Shown here piece after piece: positions 35,715 through 45,497 of a stretch of DNA of 64,000 bases (position 1 is the first letter of the stretch; every line of letters begins with the position of its first letter). The notes below the pieces were generated by a model, which worked only from the letters and a program-made list of their open reading frames with translations, did no database searches and had not been told where the DNA came from. Both the position numbers and the translations under genes were made by a program. The DNA is from Hyphomicrobiales bacterium. Its GTDB lineage: Bacteria > Pseudomonadota > Alphaproteobacteria > Rhizobiales > Rhizobiaceae. The stretch spans positions 369,986-433,985 of the forward strand of contig UCII01000001.1 of the NCBI GenBank assembly GCA_900472485.1, read 5' to 3'.

Positions 35715-36586
35715 CAGCGCACCTCGTCGGCAATGGTATTTTTCAGGATGCCGAGGCCATCGGCTTCGACCTCGACGACGTCGCCCGGCTTCAGCCAGAT
35801 CGGCGGATCGAAGCGGGCCCCGGCACCGGTCGGCGTGCCCGTGACGATGACGTCGCCGGGAGCGAGAGTGGTGAAGGTGGAGATGTAGTTGATGATCTTG
35901 CGGAAGGAGAAGATCATCCGGCTGGTGCGGTCGCTCTGGCGCACTTCGCCGTTGACGCGGGTCGTGAGCGCTATGTCTTCGAGCTGGCCCGCATCCGTGA
36001 AGGGGATCAGCCAGGGGCCGATCGAGCCGGTATTGTCGAAGTTCTTGCCCTGGGTGACGTTGAATTTCGCGTGCCGCACCCAATCGCGGATCGTGCCCTC
36101 GTTGCAGAGCGACAGGGCCGCAATGTGGTTGAAGGCATCGGCTTCGGCAATCCGCCGGCCGCCCTTGCCGATGACGATGACGACCTCGCCTTCATAGTCG
36201 AGCTGCGGGCTTTCCGGCGGCCGGATCAAGGGCTGTTCGTGCCCGGTGAACGACCGCGGAAAGCGGATGAACAGCGACGGGTTGGAGGGGGCAGCCTGCC
36301 CATCCTTGTATTCCTCATTGCGGTCGGGGAAATTGACCCCGACGCAAATGATCTTTCCCGGCGACGGAATGGGAATCTCGAAGCGGATGTCGTCAAGTGC
36401 GAAATCCGGCTTCAATGATTTGGCTTCTTCTGCGAGCTGAGCGAGGCGACCGGCCTCGATCACCTCACGCAGCGTCGGCCAAGTCGCGCCGTGGCGCGCG
36501 GAGAGGTCGACGACACCATTGCCAACCGCGAACCCGTAGCCATGACGGCCGTTTCTCGAAAAGGACAGGAATCTGGGATGGGTCAT
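35714..36586 (-). CDS. hpaG: HpaG-like FAH-family decarboxylase/isomerase
   Basis: The 290-residue protein carries one FAH domain (KIICVGVNFPDRNEE, DYEGEVVIVIGKGGRRI, VTGTPTGAGARF). In E. coli the corresponding HpaG is a tandem of two such domains (about 430 residues) and performs decarboxylation of 5-oxopent-3-ene-1,2,5-tricarboxylate and isomerisation. Here only one domain is present, so either it does both reactions or the second is spontaneous or done elsewhere. It lies in the operon between gabD and hpaH. Confidence 0.85.
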   Translation of the reverse strand: MTHPRFLSFSRNGRHGYGFAVGNGVVDLSARHGATWPTLREVIEAGRLAQLAEEAKSLKPDFALDDIRFEIPIPSPGKIICVGVNFPDRNEEYKDGQAAPSNPSLFIRFPRSFTGHEQPLIRPPESPQLDYEGEVVIVIGKGGRRIAEADAFNHIAALSLCNEGTIRDWVRHAKFNVTQGKNFDNTGSIGPWLIPFTDAGQLEDIALTTRVNGEVRQSDRTSRMIFSFRKIINYISTFTTLAPGDVIVTGTPTGAGARFDPPIWLKPGDVVEVEADGLGILKNTIADEVR

Positions 36587-36609
36587 GCTTTCACGGCCTT
36601 CTCTTGACC

Positions 36610-38064
36610 TCAGACGACGCCGCCGAGGCAGACATATTTGATTTCGGTGAATTCCTCGATGCCGTAGCGCGAACCCTCGCGGCCAAGGCCGGAGAGCTTG
36701 ACGCCGCCGAAGGGGGCTTCGGCCGTCGAGATCAGGCCGGTATTGACCCCGACCATGCCGTATTCCAGGGCTTCGGCGACGCGGAAGACGCGGGCGAGAT
36801 CCTTGGCGTAGAAATAGGAGGCGAGACCGAACTCGGTGTCGTTGGCCTGGGCGATGACGTCGGCCTCATCCTTGAAGCGGAAGAGGGGAGCCACCGGCCC
36901 GAACGTCTCTTCTTTGGCAACAGCCATGGCAGGGGTCACGTCGGCAAGCACCGTCGCCTCATAGAAGCGTCCGCCGAGCTGATGACGATGACCGCCGGCG
37001 ACAACGCGGCCACCCTTGGAAAGCGCATCGGCGACATGCTCTTCGACCTTGGCGAGGGCGGCCTCATCGATCAGTGGGCCGAGGTTGATGCCTTCGTCGA
37101 AGCCATTGCCTGTTTTCAGCGAGCCGACAGCCTTGGAGAGCTTTTCGGCAAAGGCATCATAGACGCCATCCTGTACATAGAGACGATTGGCGCAGACGCA
37201 GGTCTGACCATTGTTGCGGAACTTGGCGATCAGTGCGCCTTCGACGGCGGCATCGAGATCGGCATCGTCGAACACGATAAAGGGCGCATTGCCGCCGAGC
37301 TCCAGGCCGAGCTTCTTGATGGTCGGTGCGCTCTGTTTATAGAGTTCGGCGCCGACTTCCGTCGAGCCGGTGAAGGTGAGCTTACGCACGACGGGACTCA
37401 CGGTCATCTCGCCGCCGATGGCACGGGCCGAGCCGGTCAGGACGCTGAAGAGACCCTTGGGCAGACCGGCGCGTTCGGCGAGGATCGCAATCGCGATCGC
37501 CGAAAACGGCGTCTGCGATGCCGGTTTCAGCACCATGGCGCAGCCGGCCGCAAAGGCCGGGCCGGCCTTGCGGGTGATCATCGCATTCGGGAAGTTCCAC
37601 GGTGTGATCGCCGCGACCACGCCGATCGGCTGCTTCATGACCAGAATACGCTTGTCCTTCTGGTGACCGGGAATGATGTCGCCATAGACGCGGCGGGCCT
37701 CTTCGGCAAACCATTCGATGAAGCTTGCGCCATAGGCGATTTCGCCCTTGGCTTCGGCGAGCGGCTTGCCCTGTTCGGCCGTCAGGATGCGTCCGAGATC
37801 ATCCTGGTGTTCGATCATCAGCTCAAACCAGCGCCGCAGAATGCCGGAGCGCTCCTTGGCGGTGCGGGCGGCCCATTCCTTCTGCGCGGCTTCGGCTGCG
37901 GCAATCGCCTTTCTGGTCTCGGCCGCGCCCAGATTGGGAACAAGGCCGATGATCTCGGCCGTTGCCGGATTGTCGACCTTGATCGCGTTGGAGGGATCGG
38001 CTTCGATCCACTCGCCGCCGACCAATGCGGCCTGCCGGAACAATGTTGCGTCTTTCAAATTCAT
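36610..38064 (-). CDS. gabD: Succinate-semialdehyde dehydrogenase
   Basis: The 484-residue ALDH matches GabD: the Glu base in KKLGLELGGNAPFIVF (about 261), catalytic Cys in NNGQTCVCANRLYV (about 295), with the extra Cys two residues on as in GabD, and EFTEIKYVCLGG at the C terminus. It converts succinic semialdehyde, the HpaI product, to succinate for the TCA cycle. Its position inside the hpa operon makes the pathway self-contained. GAGGAG precedes the ATG. Confidence 0.92.
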   Translation of the reverse strand: MNLKDATLFRQAALVGGEWIEADPSNAIKVDNPATAEIIGLVPNLGAAETRKAIAAAEAAQKEWAARTAKERSGILRRWFELMIEHQDDLGRILTAEQGKPLAEAKGEIAYGASFIEWFAEEARRVYGDIIPGHQKDKRILVMKQPIGVVAAITPWNFPNAMITRKAGPAFAAGCAMVLKPASQTPFSAIAIAILAERAGLPKGLFSVLTGSARAIGGEMTVSPVVRKLTFTGSTEVGAELYKQSAPTIKKLGLELGGNAPFIVFDDADLDAAVEGALIAKFRNNGQTCVCANRLYVQDGVYDAFAEKLSKAVGSLKTGNGFDEGINLGPLIDEAALAKVEEHVADALSKGGRVVAGGHRHQLGGRFYEATVLADVTPAMAVAKEETFGPVAPLFRFKDEADVIAQANDTEFGLASYFYAKDLARVFRVAEALEYGMVGVNTGLISTAEAPFGGVKLSGLGREGSRYGIEEFTEIKYVCLGGVV

Positions 38065-38132
38065 GACGGACTCCTCGCGCTTTCGAACGTTGATGAGGAG
38101 CGGGCGTTTTCGCCCGCTCTCAAAGGTAACGC

Positions 38133-39113
38133 TTAAGGCGCGATAATCGGCTGTGCCTTCAGGTCGGGCTCGGCGACTTCCGCACCGGCAAACAGGCTAC
38201 CATGTTCGAACCAGGATTTGGGAGCCGGTGCGCCCCACAATGTCTGGCGCTGCGGATCCTTGAGATCCCACTTGATCGGCTCCAGATCGGGATCGACGGT
38301 TTGATAGTCCGAGCAATAGATCTCGATGCGGTGGCCGTCGGGATCGAGAATATAGAGGAAGAAGGCGTTGGAGATGCCGTGGCGGCCCGGGCCGCGCTCG
38401 ATATTGGCGACCCAGCCGGTCGTCGCCATCAGGTCGAGCAGGTCGATGATGTTGAGCGGTGTCGGCACCCAGAAGGCAGTGTGGTGCAGGCGCGGGCCAC
38501 GGCCGTTGGTGAAGGCGATGTCGTGGACACCGCCCTTGCGGTGCGTCCAGGCGGCCCAGAGGCGGCCGGTATCGGCATCCTCGGTATATTCGGTCACGCG
38601 GAAGCCGAGCTCATTATAGAAGGCGACACTTTCGTCGACATTGGTCGAGAAGCAGTTGAAATGGTCGATACGCAGCGGCTTGACGCCCTTATACAGCGCG
38701 TATTTCTGATGGATCGGCGGCAGGCGGTCCATCTTCGAATAGAATTCGAGGGGAATGCCATGCGGGTCGCGGGTGCGGAAGGTGCGCGCCTGGTAGGGGC
38801 GCTCGATCCATTCGACCGGCAGGTCCTTGCCCTTGAAGAAATGCGCCGCCTTATCCAGATCTTCGTCGCTGAAGACCTTGAAGCCGAGATCGCGGGCTTC
38901 GGCCTTGTCGGATTTCTTCAGCACGATGCAGTGATGGCCGCGCTCCTCCATCGCCCTGAGATAGATCGTATCAGCCGTTTCATCCGTCACCTGCAGGCCG
39001 AGCGTGTCGACATAGAAGGCACGGGACTTGGCAAGATTGGTGACGCCAAATTCGATATGGCTGAGGCGAACGATGTTGAAGGGCGGATAGAGATTGGGTT
39101 TCGGCAGGGGCAT
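38133..39113 (-). CDS. hpaD: HpaD, 3,4-dihydroxyphenylacetate 2,3-dioxygenase (type I extradiol)
   Basis: The 326-residue ring-cleavage enzyme has two tandem vicinal-oxygen-chelate modules. The metal triad is H151 (RIDHFNCF), H210 or H211 (RLHHTAFW) and E264 (HRIEIYC), as in the Brevibacterium/Arthrobacter homoprotocatechuate dioxygenases. E. coli HpaD is unrelated in fold (LigB type), so this operon uses the VOC-type enzyme. It makes 5-carboxymethyl-2-hydroxymuconate semialdehyde. AGGAGG precedes the ATG. Confidence 0.93.
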   Translation of the reverse strand: MPLPKPNLYPPFNIVRLSHIEFGVTNLAKSRAFYVDTLGLQVTDETADTIYLRAMEERGHHCIVLKKSDKAEARDLGFKVFSDEDLDKAAHFFKGKDLPVEWIERPYQARTFRTRDPHGIPLEFYSKMDRLPPIHQKYALYKGVKPLRIDHFNCFSTNVDESVAFYNELGFRVTEYTEDADTGRLWAAWTHRKGGVHDIAFTNGRGPRLHHTAFWVPTPLNIIDLLDLMATTGWVANIERGPGRHGISNAFFLYILDPDGHRIEIYCSDYQTVDPDLEPIKWDLKDPQRQTLWGAPAPKSWFEHGSLFAGAEVAEPDLKAQPIIAP

Positions 39114-39152
39114 TTGTTCCTCCTCTTATGCGTACTTATGGATATTTGCGGC

Positions 39153-40670
<1,518 letters not shown>

Positions 40671-40711
40671 CGTCTATTCCTTTGGTGTTATGTCGTCCCG
40701 CGAAGGGAATG

Positions 40712-41098
40712 TCACTTGCCGCGCAGCCGCGGGTGGATGGCGTTCTTCTTCCAGCTGAGTTCGGCATCGATCTCGCGGACCTCAAGCGAAAGGGCGAAAT
40801 GCGGCGTCTCGAAAAGCGGGCCGAGAACATCGATCGCCGCGGCGAAGATTGCTTCGCCAGTGCGTTTCTTTTCGTCCTCCGTGCGGCCTTTACCGATGCG
40901 GAAGTTCAGATCGACGAAAGCGTTTTCTGGTAGCATGTCGGCGATGGCATAGTGATCGGCGCGAAAGGCGCGCACCCGCACAGCCCCGACCTCGAAAAGC
41001 CCGGTGTCGAGAACTGTCTTCAGCAGCCGCTCGCAGAGCGCGCCGATATCGGCGGGGCCCTCCAGATTGGCCGAATATTCGATGGCGAGATGCGGCAT
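40712..41098 (-). CDS. hpaF: HpaF, 5-carboxymethyl-2-hydroxymuconate delta-isomerase
   Basis: This 128-residue tautomerase-family protein starts M-P-H-L-A-I-E-Y-S; after Met removal Pro1 would be the catalytic base, as in all characterised family members. That fixes the start at the ATG at 41098, 5 bases from GGGAGG, rather than at an in-frame TTG one codon earlier. Later motifs (FVDLNFRIGKGRTEDEKKR) match CHMI. It is the first gene of the hpa operon, with the promoter and a palindromic operator immediately upstream. Confidence 0.9.
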   Translation of the reverse strand: MPHLAIEYSANLEGPADIGALCERLLKTVLDTGLFEVGAVRVRAFRADHYAIADMLPENAFVDLNFRIGKGRTEDEKKRTGEAIFAAAIDVLGPLFETPHFALSLEVREIDAELSWKKNAIHPRLRGK

Positions 41099-41124
41099 CA
41101 AGTCCTCCCAAAGACTTTAATTAC

Positions 41125-41136
41125 TTAACACGTTAA
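41125..41136 (+). promoter_or_regulatory. Palindromic operator of the hpa operon (site C)
   Basis: TTAACACGTTAA is a near-perfect palindrome (TTAAC-AC-GTTAA), 27 bases upstream of hpaF on the coding side and downstream of the -35 box, so a bound repressor would block RNA polymerase. It is the best of four similar sites in the island. HpaR is the natural candidate; this is inferred. Confidence 0.65.
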
Positions 41137-41151
41137 TAAATATCTCGCGGA

Positions 41152-41157
41152 TGTCAA
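41152..41157 (-). promoter_or_regulatory. -35 element of the hpa operon promoter
   Basis: On the minus strand this is a consensus TTGACA. It overlaps the stop codon of the upstream kinase gene. The -10 is less clear; TAACGT at a 16-base spacing, inside the operator, is a candidate. Confidence 0.5.
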
Positions 41158-42173
41158 GCGACAAAGTCGAGCTGTCTTGCCATCTCCAGGCTTTCGTGGA
41201 CATAACGCGACAAACGCTCGGCGGTGTCGGGAATATCCGGACGCTCGGCGAGCCATCCGATATATGTAAGGTTCCTCAGCACCATGAATAGGGGCAGGGC
41301 CGCCAGAGCCCCTTCGGAGAGCGCGCGCCGGCTGCGATAGCCTGATACCAAGGCTTTCTCGATCACTGGATAGGCGGGTTCGTTGCGATTCTTGAGCAGG
41401 GTCGTGGCGAGATCGAATAGGCGAAAGCCGTGCCCCGCATCATCGAAATCGATGAAGGCGACATTGCTGTCGGCTCCCGTCAGAAAGATGTTTTCCCGCA
41501 CGAGATCGGCATGGATCAGCCCGTAGTCGAGGCTTTGGCTATTCGCGTTCGCGAGCAGTCGACGCAGCTGGTGGCGCAATGCCGAGAGGGCGATAGTGCT
41601 CTCAGATGAAAGGCCGCGACAATCCCAGAAGCGGCCCCAGAGCGGCGTTTCGCCGACCAGCCCATCGATGCCCCAAACCGGGCGGCGAAAATGTTCCGGT
41701 GGTTCCCACGCATCGGCAAGCTCGTGCATGGTGGCCATGTTCTGCCCGATACGGAAGAAGATTGCTTCCTGCATCTCAACAGACTGCGATAGCGGCACGC
41801 CACTTTGGCCAAGCGGCACACCATCGATCCAGCTCACCACATCGGCATGCTGTTCGGCAAAATGCCTGTTGGCCGGCAGTCGGATGAGGCTCTGCTCTCT
41901 GCTTGTCGGAACAGGGCTCGGCACATCAAGGCCGCCGTGCTTGAGGGCGGCCATGAAGTGCAGCTCCGAGCGCAGGCTCGTCTCGTCATGATAGCCTGGC
42001 CGATGCAGCCGGAGCGCGGCGAACTGGCCGTCTTCCAACGTAATGCGGAAGACGGCGTTCTCCCGATATTTCATCAGAACAGGTTCGTGGGCCTGCACAG
42101 GCCAATGGTCGAGCGCTTCCAGCGCACGTTTCTGCAGGACGTCGCGGATGGCCTGAGACAACTGATCAGCCAT
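41154..42173 (-). CDS. APH-type small-molecule kinase
   Basis: The 339-residue protein belongs to the aminoglycoside phosphotransferase/choline kinase fold. It has an N-lobe strand with FAALRLHR (about 51-58), the catalytic HADLVREN (H221-D223-N228) and the metal DFD (242-244). It is not a resistance gene by context: it follows a phospho-lyase-like class III enzyme by 6 bases. Animals pair hydroxylysine kinase (APH fold) with such a phospho-lyase. It therefore probably phosphorylates a hydroxyl next to an amine, making the substrate for the neighbour. The true substrate is unknown. Confidence 0.8.
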   Translation of the reverse strand: MADQLSQAIRDVLQKRALEALDHWPVQAHEPVLMKYRENAVFRITLEDGQFAALRLHRPGYHDETSLRSELHFMAALKHGGLDVPSPVPTSREQSLIRLPANRHFAEQHADVVSWIDGVPLGQSGVPLSQSVEMQEAIFFRIGQNMATMHELADAWEPPEHFRRPVWGIDGLVGETPLWGRFWDCRGLSSESTIALSALRHQLRRLLANANSQSLDYGLIHADLVRENIFLTGADSNVAFIDFDDAGHGFRLFDLATTLLKNRNEPAYPVIEKALVSGYRSRRALSEGALAALPLFMVLRNLTYIGWLAERPDIPDTAERLSRYVHESLEMARQLDFVA

Positions 42174-42179
42174 ATTGCC

Positions 42180-43472
42180 TCACAGGTCGGACAGGACGTC
42201 GTCGAAGATCGACAACATGAAGTCGGCATTGTCCCGGGTGAACGGCATAGGCGGGCGGATCTTCGTGGCGCATTGATGAATGCCGATCTTGCCCATCAGC
42301 ACGCCGCGCTCGCGCATGGCGTTAATGATCCGGGTTGCCTCAGCGGCAGCCGGCTCCTTCGTTTGCCTATCCAGCACGAATTCCGTACCCATGAAGAGGC
42401 CGCTGCCGCGCACGTCGCCAATGATCGAGTGCTTATCGGCCAGCCGCTTGAAGGCGTCGCGCGTGTATTCCCCGACATTGTGGGCATTCTCTATGAGGTT
42501 CTCGTCCTCGATGACATCGAGGACGGCCATGGCCGCAGCACAGGAGACCGGATTGCCGCCGAAGGTGTTGAAATAGCGGAACGCCTTGCGGAAGGTGTTT
42601 ATCGTATCGACATTGGCAATGACTCCGCCGACCGGATGGCCGTTGGCCATCGGCTTGCCGAGCGTGACGATATCGGGAACGATGCCGGCGTGCTGGTGAC
42701 CCCACATATGCGTGCCGGTGCGGCCGAAACCGGGCTGCACTTCGTCGGTAATGACGAGGCCGCCGGCCTTGCGGACAGCAGCAACCGTTTTGTCGAGAAA
42801 ACCCGGCGGCAGATCCGGAAAGCCCTCGTTGGCGAAGAACGGATCGATGATGATGGCCGAGAAGCCATGCGTGCTGTTCTCGAGCGAGGCGATCGTCTTC
42901 TCGACTTCTGCCGCGAAAGCAATGGCAAAGGCATCGCCGCCTTCGCCGCCTTCGCCGCCGAGCGGACGATAGCTGTCCGGCGCGGGCACATGGCGAACAT
43001 GACCGCCGAAACCGCCGACGGGCGGCATGCGGGTCGACAGCTGCGACACTGCCGCCGTGTTGCCGTGATAGGTGTGGTTCGTGGCGATGACGCCGGTCTT
43101 GCCGGTCATGGCTTGTGCCATGCGCAGGGCTACGTCGTTCGCTTCGCTGCCGGTGCAGGTCAGGATCGCCGCATTCAGGCTTTTGTCGAAGGTTGCTGTC
43201 AGCCGCTCGACATAGTCGAGAATGCCTTCATGCAGATAGCGCGTATGCGTGTTCAGCGTCGAGGCCTGCCGCGCGATCGCTTCCACCACGCGAGGATGAC
43301 AATGACCGACATGCGGCACATTGTTGTAGCAATCGAGATATTTGCGGCCGTCGGCGTCCCAGAGCCAGACGCCTTCCCCGCGCACGAGATGCACGGGGTC
43401 GTCGTAAAAGAGAGACATGTTCCGGCCGAGAAGCCGTTCACGGCGCGCGATAAGGGTTGCATTGTCTGACAT
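42180..43472 (-). CDS. Class III PLP enzyme, ethanolamine-phosphate/phosphohydroxylysine phospho-lyase-like
   Basis: This 430-residue class III PLP protein contains NNVPHVGHCHP (50-60), LTCTGSEANDVALR (104-117) and the PLP lysine K273 (VTLGKPMANG). The first motif and the overall sequence match the AGXT2L1/AGXT2L2 branch, which eliminates phosphate and ammonia from O-phospho amino-alcohols and yields an aldehyde. Ordinary transamination cannot be ruled out. The gene starts 2 bases after an omega-transaminase-like gene ends and is followed by an APH-type kinase, which favours the lyase reading. Confidence 0.8.
   Translation of the reverse strand: MSDNATLIARRERLLGRNMSLFYDDPVHLVRGEGVWLWDADGRKYLDCYNNVPHVGHCHPRVVEAIARQASTLNTHTRYLHEGILDYVERLTATFDKSLNAAILTCTGSEANDVALRMAQAMTGKTGVIATNHTYHGNTAAVSQLSTRMPPVGGFGGHVRHVPAPDSYRPLGGEGGEGGDAFAIAFAAEVEKTIASLENSTHGFSAIIIDPFFANEGFPDLPPGFLDKTVAAVRKAGGLVITDEVQPGFGRTGTHMWGHQHAGIVPDIVTLGKPMANGHPVGGVIANVDTINTFRKAFRYFNTFGGNPVSCAAAMAVLDVIEDENLIENAHNVGEYTRDAFKRLADKHSIIGDVRGSGLFMGTEFVLDRQTKEPAAAEATRIINAMRERGVLMGKIGIHQCATKIRPPMPFTRDNADFMLSIFDDVLSDL
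42935..42959. repeat. Short in-frame tandem repeat
   Basis: A 9-base unit (CGCCGCCTT on the plus strand) occurs almost three times within the phospho-lyase-like gene and encodes GGEGGEGG at residues 172-179, a flexible surface loop. It could vary in length by slippage. Confidence 0.6.
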
Positions 43473-43474
43473 GA

Positions 43475-44830
43475 TCAGCCCCTTGCTGCGGTGAGGCCTG
43501 CGTCGAGCGCGCTCAGCATGGTCTGGACATTCTCGGCCGTCACGATCAGCGGCGGCGACATGATGACATTGGTGCCCGAGGTGCGGACGAGAACGCCGGC
43601 GTCATAGGTGGCGTCCTGCACCTTTTGGATCACATCCTTGGCGGCGCCGCTCTTCTTGGCGCGGTCGCTGACGAGTTCTAGGGCACACATCAGGCCCCTG
43701 CCACGCACATCGCCCACCAGCTCATGCTTGTCCTGCAGCCTCTTCAGGCCGGCGAGCAGCTCTTCTCCGCGCGCGGCGGCATTGGCTGCAACATTGAGCC
43801 GCCTGGTTTCCTTCAGGGTGGCGAGGGCTGCAGCCGCACCGACCGGATGACCGGAATAGGTGTAGCCGTGCCCGATGCTGCCGAGCGGGCCCTTATTGCT
43901 TTCGAAGACCTGCGCCACTTTATCGGAGATCATCACGGCGCCGAAGGGGAAATAGCCGTTGGTGATCGCTTTCGCCGTCGACATCATATCCGGCTGCACG
44001 CCCCAGAGGCGCGATCCAGTCCAGGCGCCGGTGCGCCCGAAAGCGGTAATGACCTCGTCAGCAATCAGCAGGATGCCGTGGCGATCGCAGATCTCGCGCA
44101 TCAGCGGCAGGAAGGTCTCGTGCGGGACGATGACGCCGCCGGCGCCGAGCACTGGCTCAACGATCAGCGCGGCGATGGTATCTGCGCCCTGGAAGGCGAT
44201 TTCATCCTCGAAGAGCCTGCCGATTGCCGCCGCAATCTCGGCACCATCGGTAGTGTTGAATGGGTTACGGTAGGTGAACGGAGCGGGCAGGTGGAAGACG
44301 CCCGGTAGCAATGGCTCGTAGTTGCGGCGGAAATTCTGGTTGCCGTTGACCGAGGCGCCGCCGAAATGCGTGCCGTGATAGCCCTTTTTCAGCGCGACAA
44401 ACTTGGTGCGCTCCGGTTGGCCGTTGACCTTGTGGTACTGGCGCGCCAGCCGCAGGCAGGTCTCGACCGAATCCGAACCACCCGAGGTGAAGAAGGAGCG
44501 GCTCAACCCATCCGGCTTGAACCATTCGGCAAGCTCGTAGGAAAGCTCGATTAGCGGCGAGTTCGTCGTGCCGCGGAAGGTCGAATAATAGGGCAGCTCA
44601 TCGAGCTGGTCGCGGATGGCCTTCTTCACCGGCTCGCAGGAATAGCCGAGATTGACGTTCCATAGGCCGCCGACGGCATCAAGTACCTTCTGGCCTTGAA
44701 TATCGACGATTTCGACGCCTTCGCCCGAATTGATGATGCGGGGGGGATTGGCCTGCATCTCGGCTGGATGGGCCATCGGATGCCAGAGATGCCGGGCGTT
44801 GTTTTCGATGATGAAATTGGTTTCGCGCAT
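43475..44830 (-). CDS. Class III omega-aminotransferase
   Basis: The 451-residue PLP enzyme starts HLWHPMAHPAEM (14-25), has FFTSGGSDSVETCLRLAR (113-130) and the PLP lysine K287 (MMSTAKAITNG). It fits the amine/beta-alanine/putrescine:pyruvate transaminase group. It could convert an aromatic amine such as tyramine to the aldehyde, though the amine is not determined by sequence. GAGGAA precedes the ATG; an upstream extension is not supported. It is the first of a tight three-gene set with the phospho-lyase-like enzyme and kinase. Confidence 0.85.
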   Translation of the reverse strand: MRETNFIIENNARHLWHPMAHPAEMQANPPRIINSGEGVEIVDIQGQKVLDAVGGLWNVNLGYSCEPVKKAIRDQLDELPYYSTFRGTTNSPLIELSYELAEWFKPDGLSRSFFTSGGSDSVETCLRLARQYHKVNGQPERTKFVALKKGYHGTHFGGASVNGNQNFRRNYEPLLPGVFHLPAPFTYRNPFNTTDGAEIAAAIGRLFEDEIAFQGADTIAALIVEPVLGAGGVIVPHETFLPLMREICDRHGILLIADEVITAFGRTGAWTGSRLWGVQPDMMSTAKAITNGYFPFGAVMISDKVAQVFESNKGPLGSIGHGYTYSGHPVGAAAALATLKETRRLNVAANAAARGEELLAGLKRLQDKHELVGDVRGRGLMCALELVSDRAKKSGAAKDVIQKVQDATYDAGVLVRTSGTNVIMSPPLIVTAENVQTMLSALDAGLTAARG

Positions 44831-44846
44831 GTCAAATTCCTCTTGT

Positions 44847-45497
44847 TCAGAGCCCCAGCATCGCAAGTGCGCGGGCATAGCTTTCGGCAGGGCGGGTCAC
44901 GTCGAAATGCACGTGAGGCAGGTTCACGGCTTCGGCGCCCTCGATGTTCTTCTTCTGATCGTCGACGAAGACGCAGGCCTCACGCGGCAGGTTGAGCTCG
45001 GCAAGGACGAGCTCGTAAGCGCGGGGATCCGGTTTCAGGATCTTCGTGTAGGTGGCGTCGACGATAACGTCGAAAAGCTCGATCAGGGGAAAACGCTGGC
45101 GGAACTCGACGCCATAGAAAAGGTCGAGTTCGTTCGACAGGATCGCCAGCTTGAGGCCGGCCTCCTTGGTGCGCAGGATGGCCTCGCGCGCTTCCGGACG
45201 CAGGACAAGCTCCGGCTCGGCGCCGCGCGCCCGGCGCACGAAGGTCTGCATGTCGGCCCAGCTTTCACCGACCAGCTTGCCGACTTCGCCTGCTCGGGTC
45301 AGCCAGTAGTCCCGTTCTGTGATCTCGCGATTCTGCATTGCGACCCAAAGCGAATCCGTCGCCGTGTCGAACGGGCCGAGCCAGGTCAGCGATCCCGGGG
45401 GAAGGCCAAGCGTACGCTCGGTGACGTCATGCGTTTCGAACAACGTGCGGGTAACGACACCGCCAAAGTCGAGGATAAGTGCGCGATCTTGGCTCAT
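44847..45497 (-). CDS. HAD family hydrolase
   Basis: The 216-residue HAD protein has nucleophile D10 in LILDFGGVVT, a helical cap (residues 15-90), motif II ILSNE (about 126), motif III Lys in ILKPDP (about 152) and motif IV VFVDDQKKNIEGA (about 175). The DFGG form (Gly at the second Asp) is seen in several class IA phosphatases and dehalogenases. It overlaps the upstream Tm-1-like gene as ATGA. A role in dephosphorylating a by-product of the downstream kinase is possible but speculative. Confidence 0.85.
   Translation of the reverse strand: MSQDRALILDFGGVVTRTLFETHDVTERTLGLPPGSLTWLGPFDTATDSLWVAMQNREITERDYWLTRAGEVGKLVGESWADMQTFVRRARGAEPELVLRPEAREAILRTKEAGLKLAILSNELDLFYGVEFRQRFPLIELFDVIVDATYTKILKPDPRAYELVLAELNLPREACVFVDDQKKNIEGAEAVNLPHVHFDVTRPAESYARALAMLGL

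Noticed and set aside
36397-38136. Long plus-strand frame opposite gabD
   Set aside because: Same mirror effect of codon bias; gabD on the other strand has all the ALDH motifs.
41154-42173. Antibiotic-resistance aminoglycoside phosphotransferase
   Set aside because: The fold is APH-like, but the gene sits in an amine-catabolic operon next to a phospho-lyase-like enzyme, so a metabolic kinase is much more likely.
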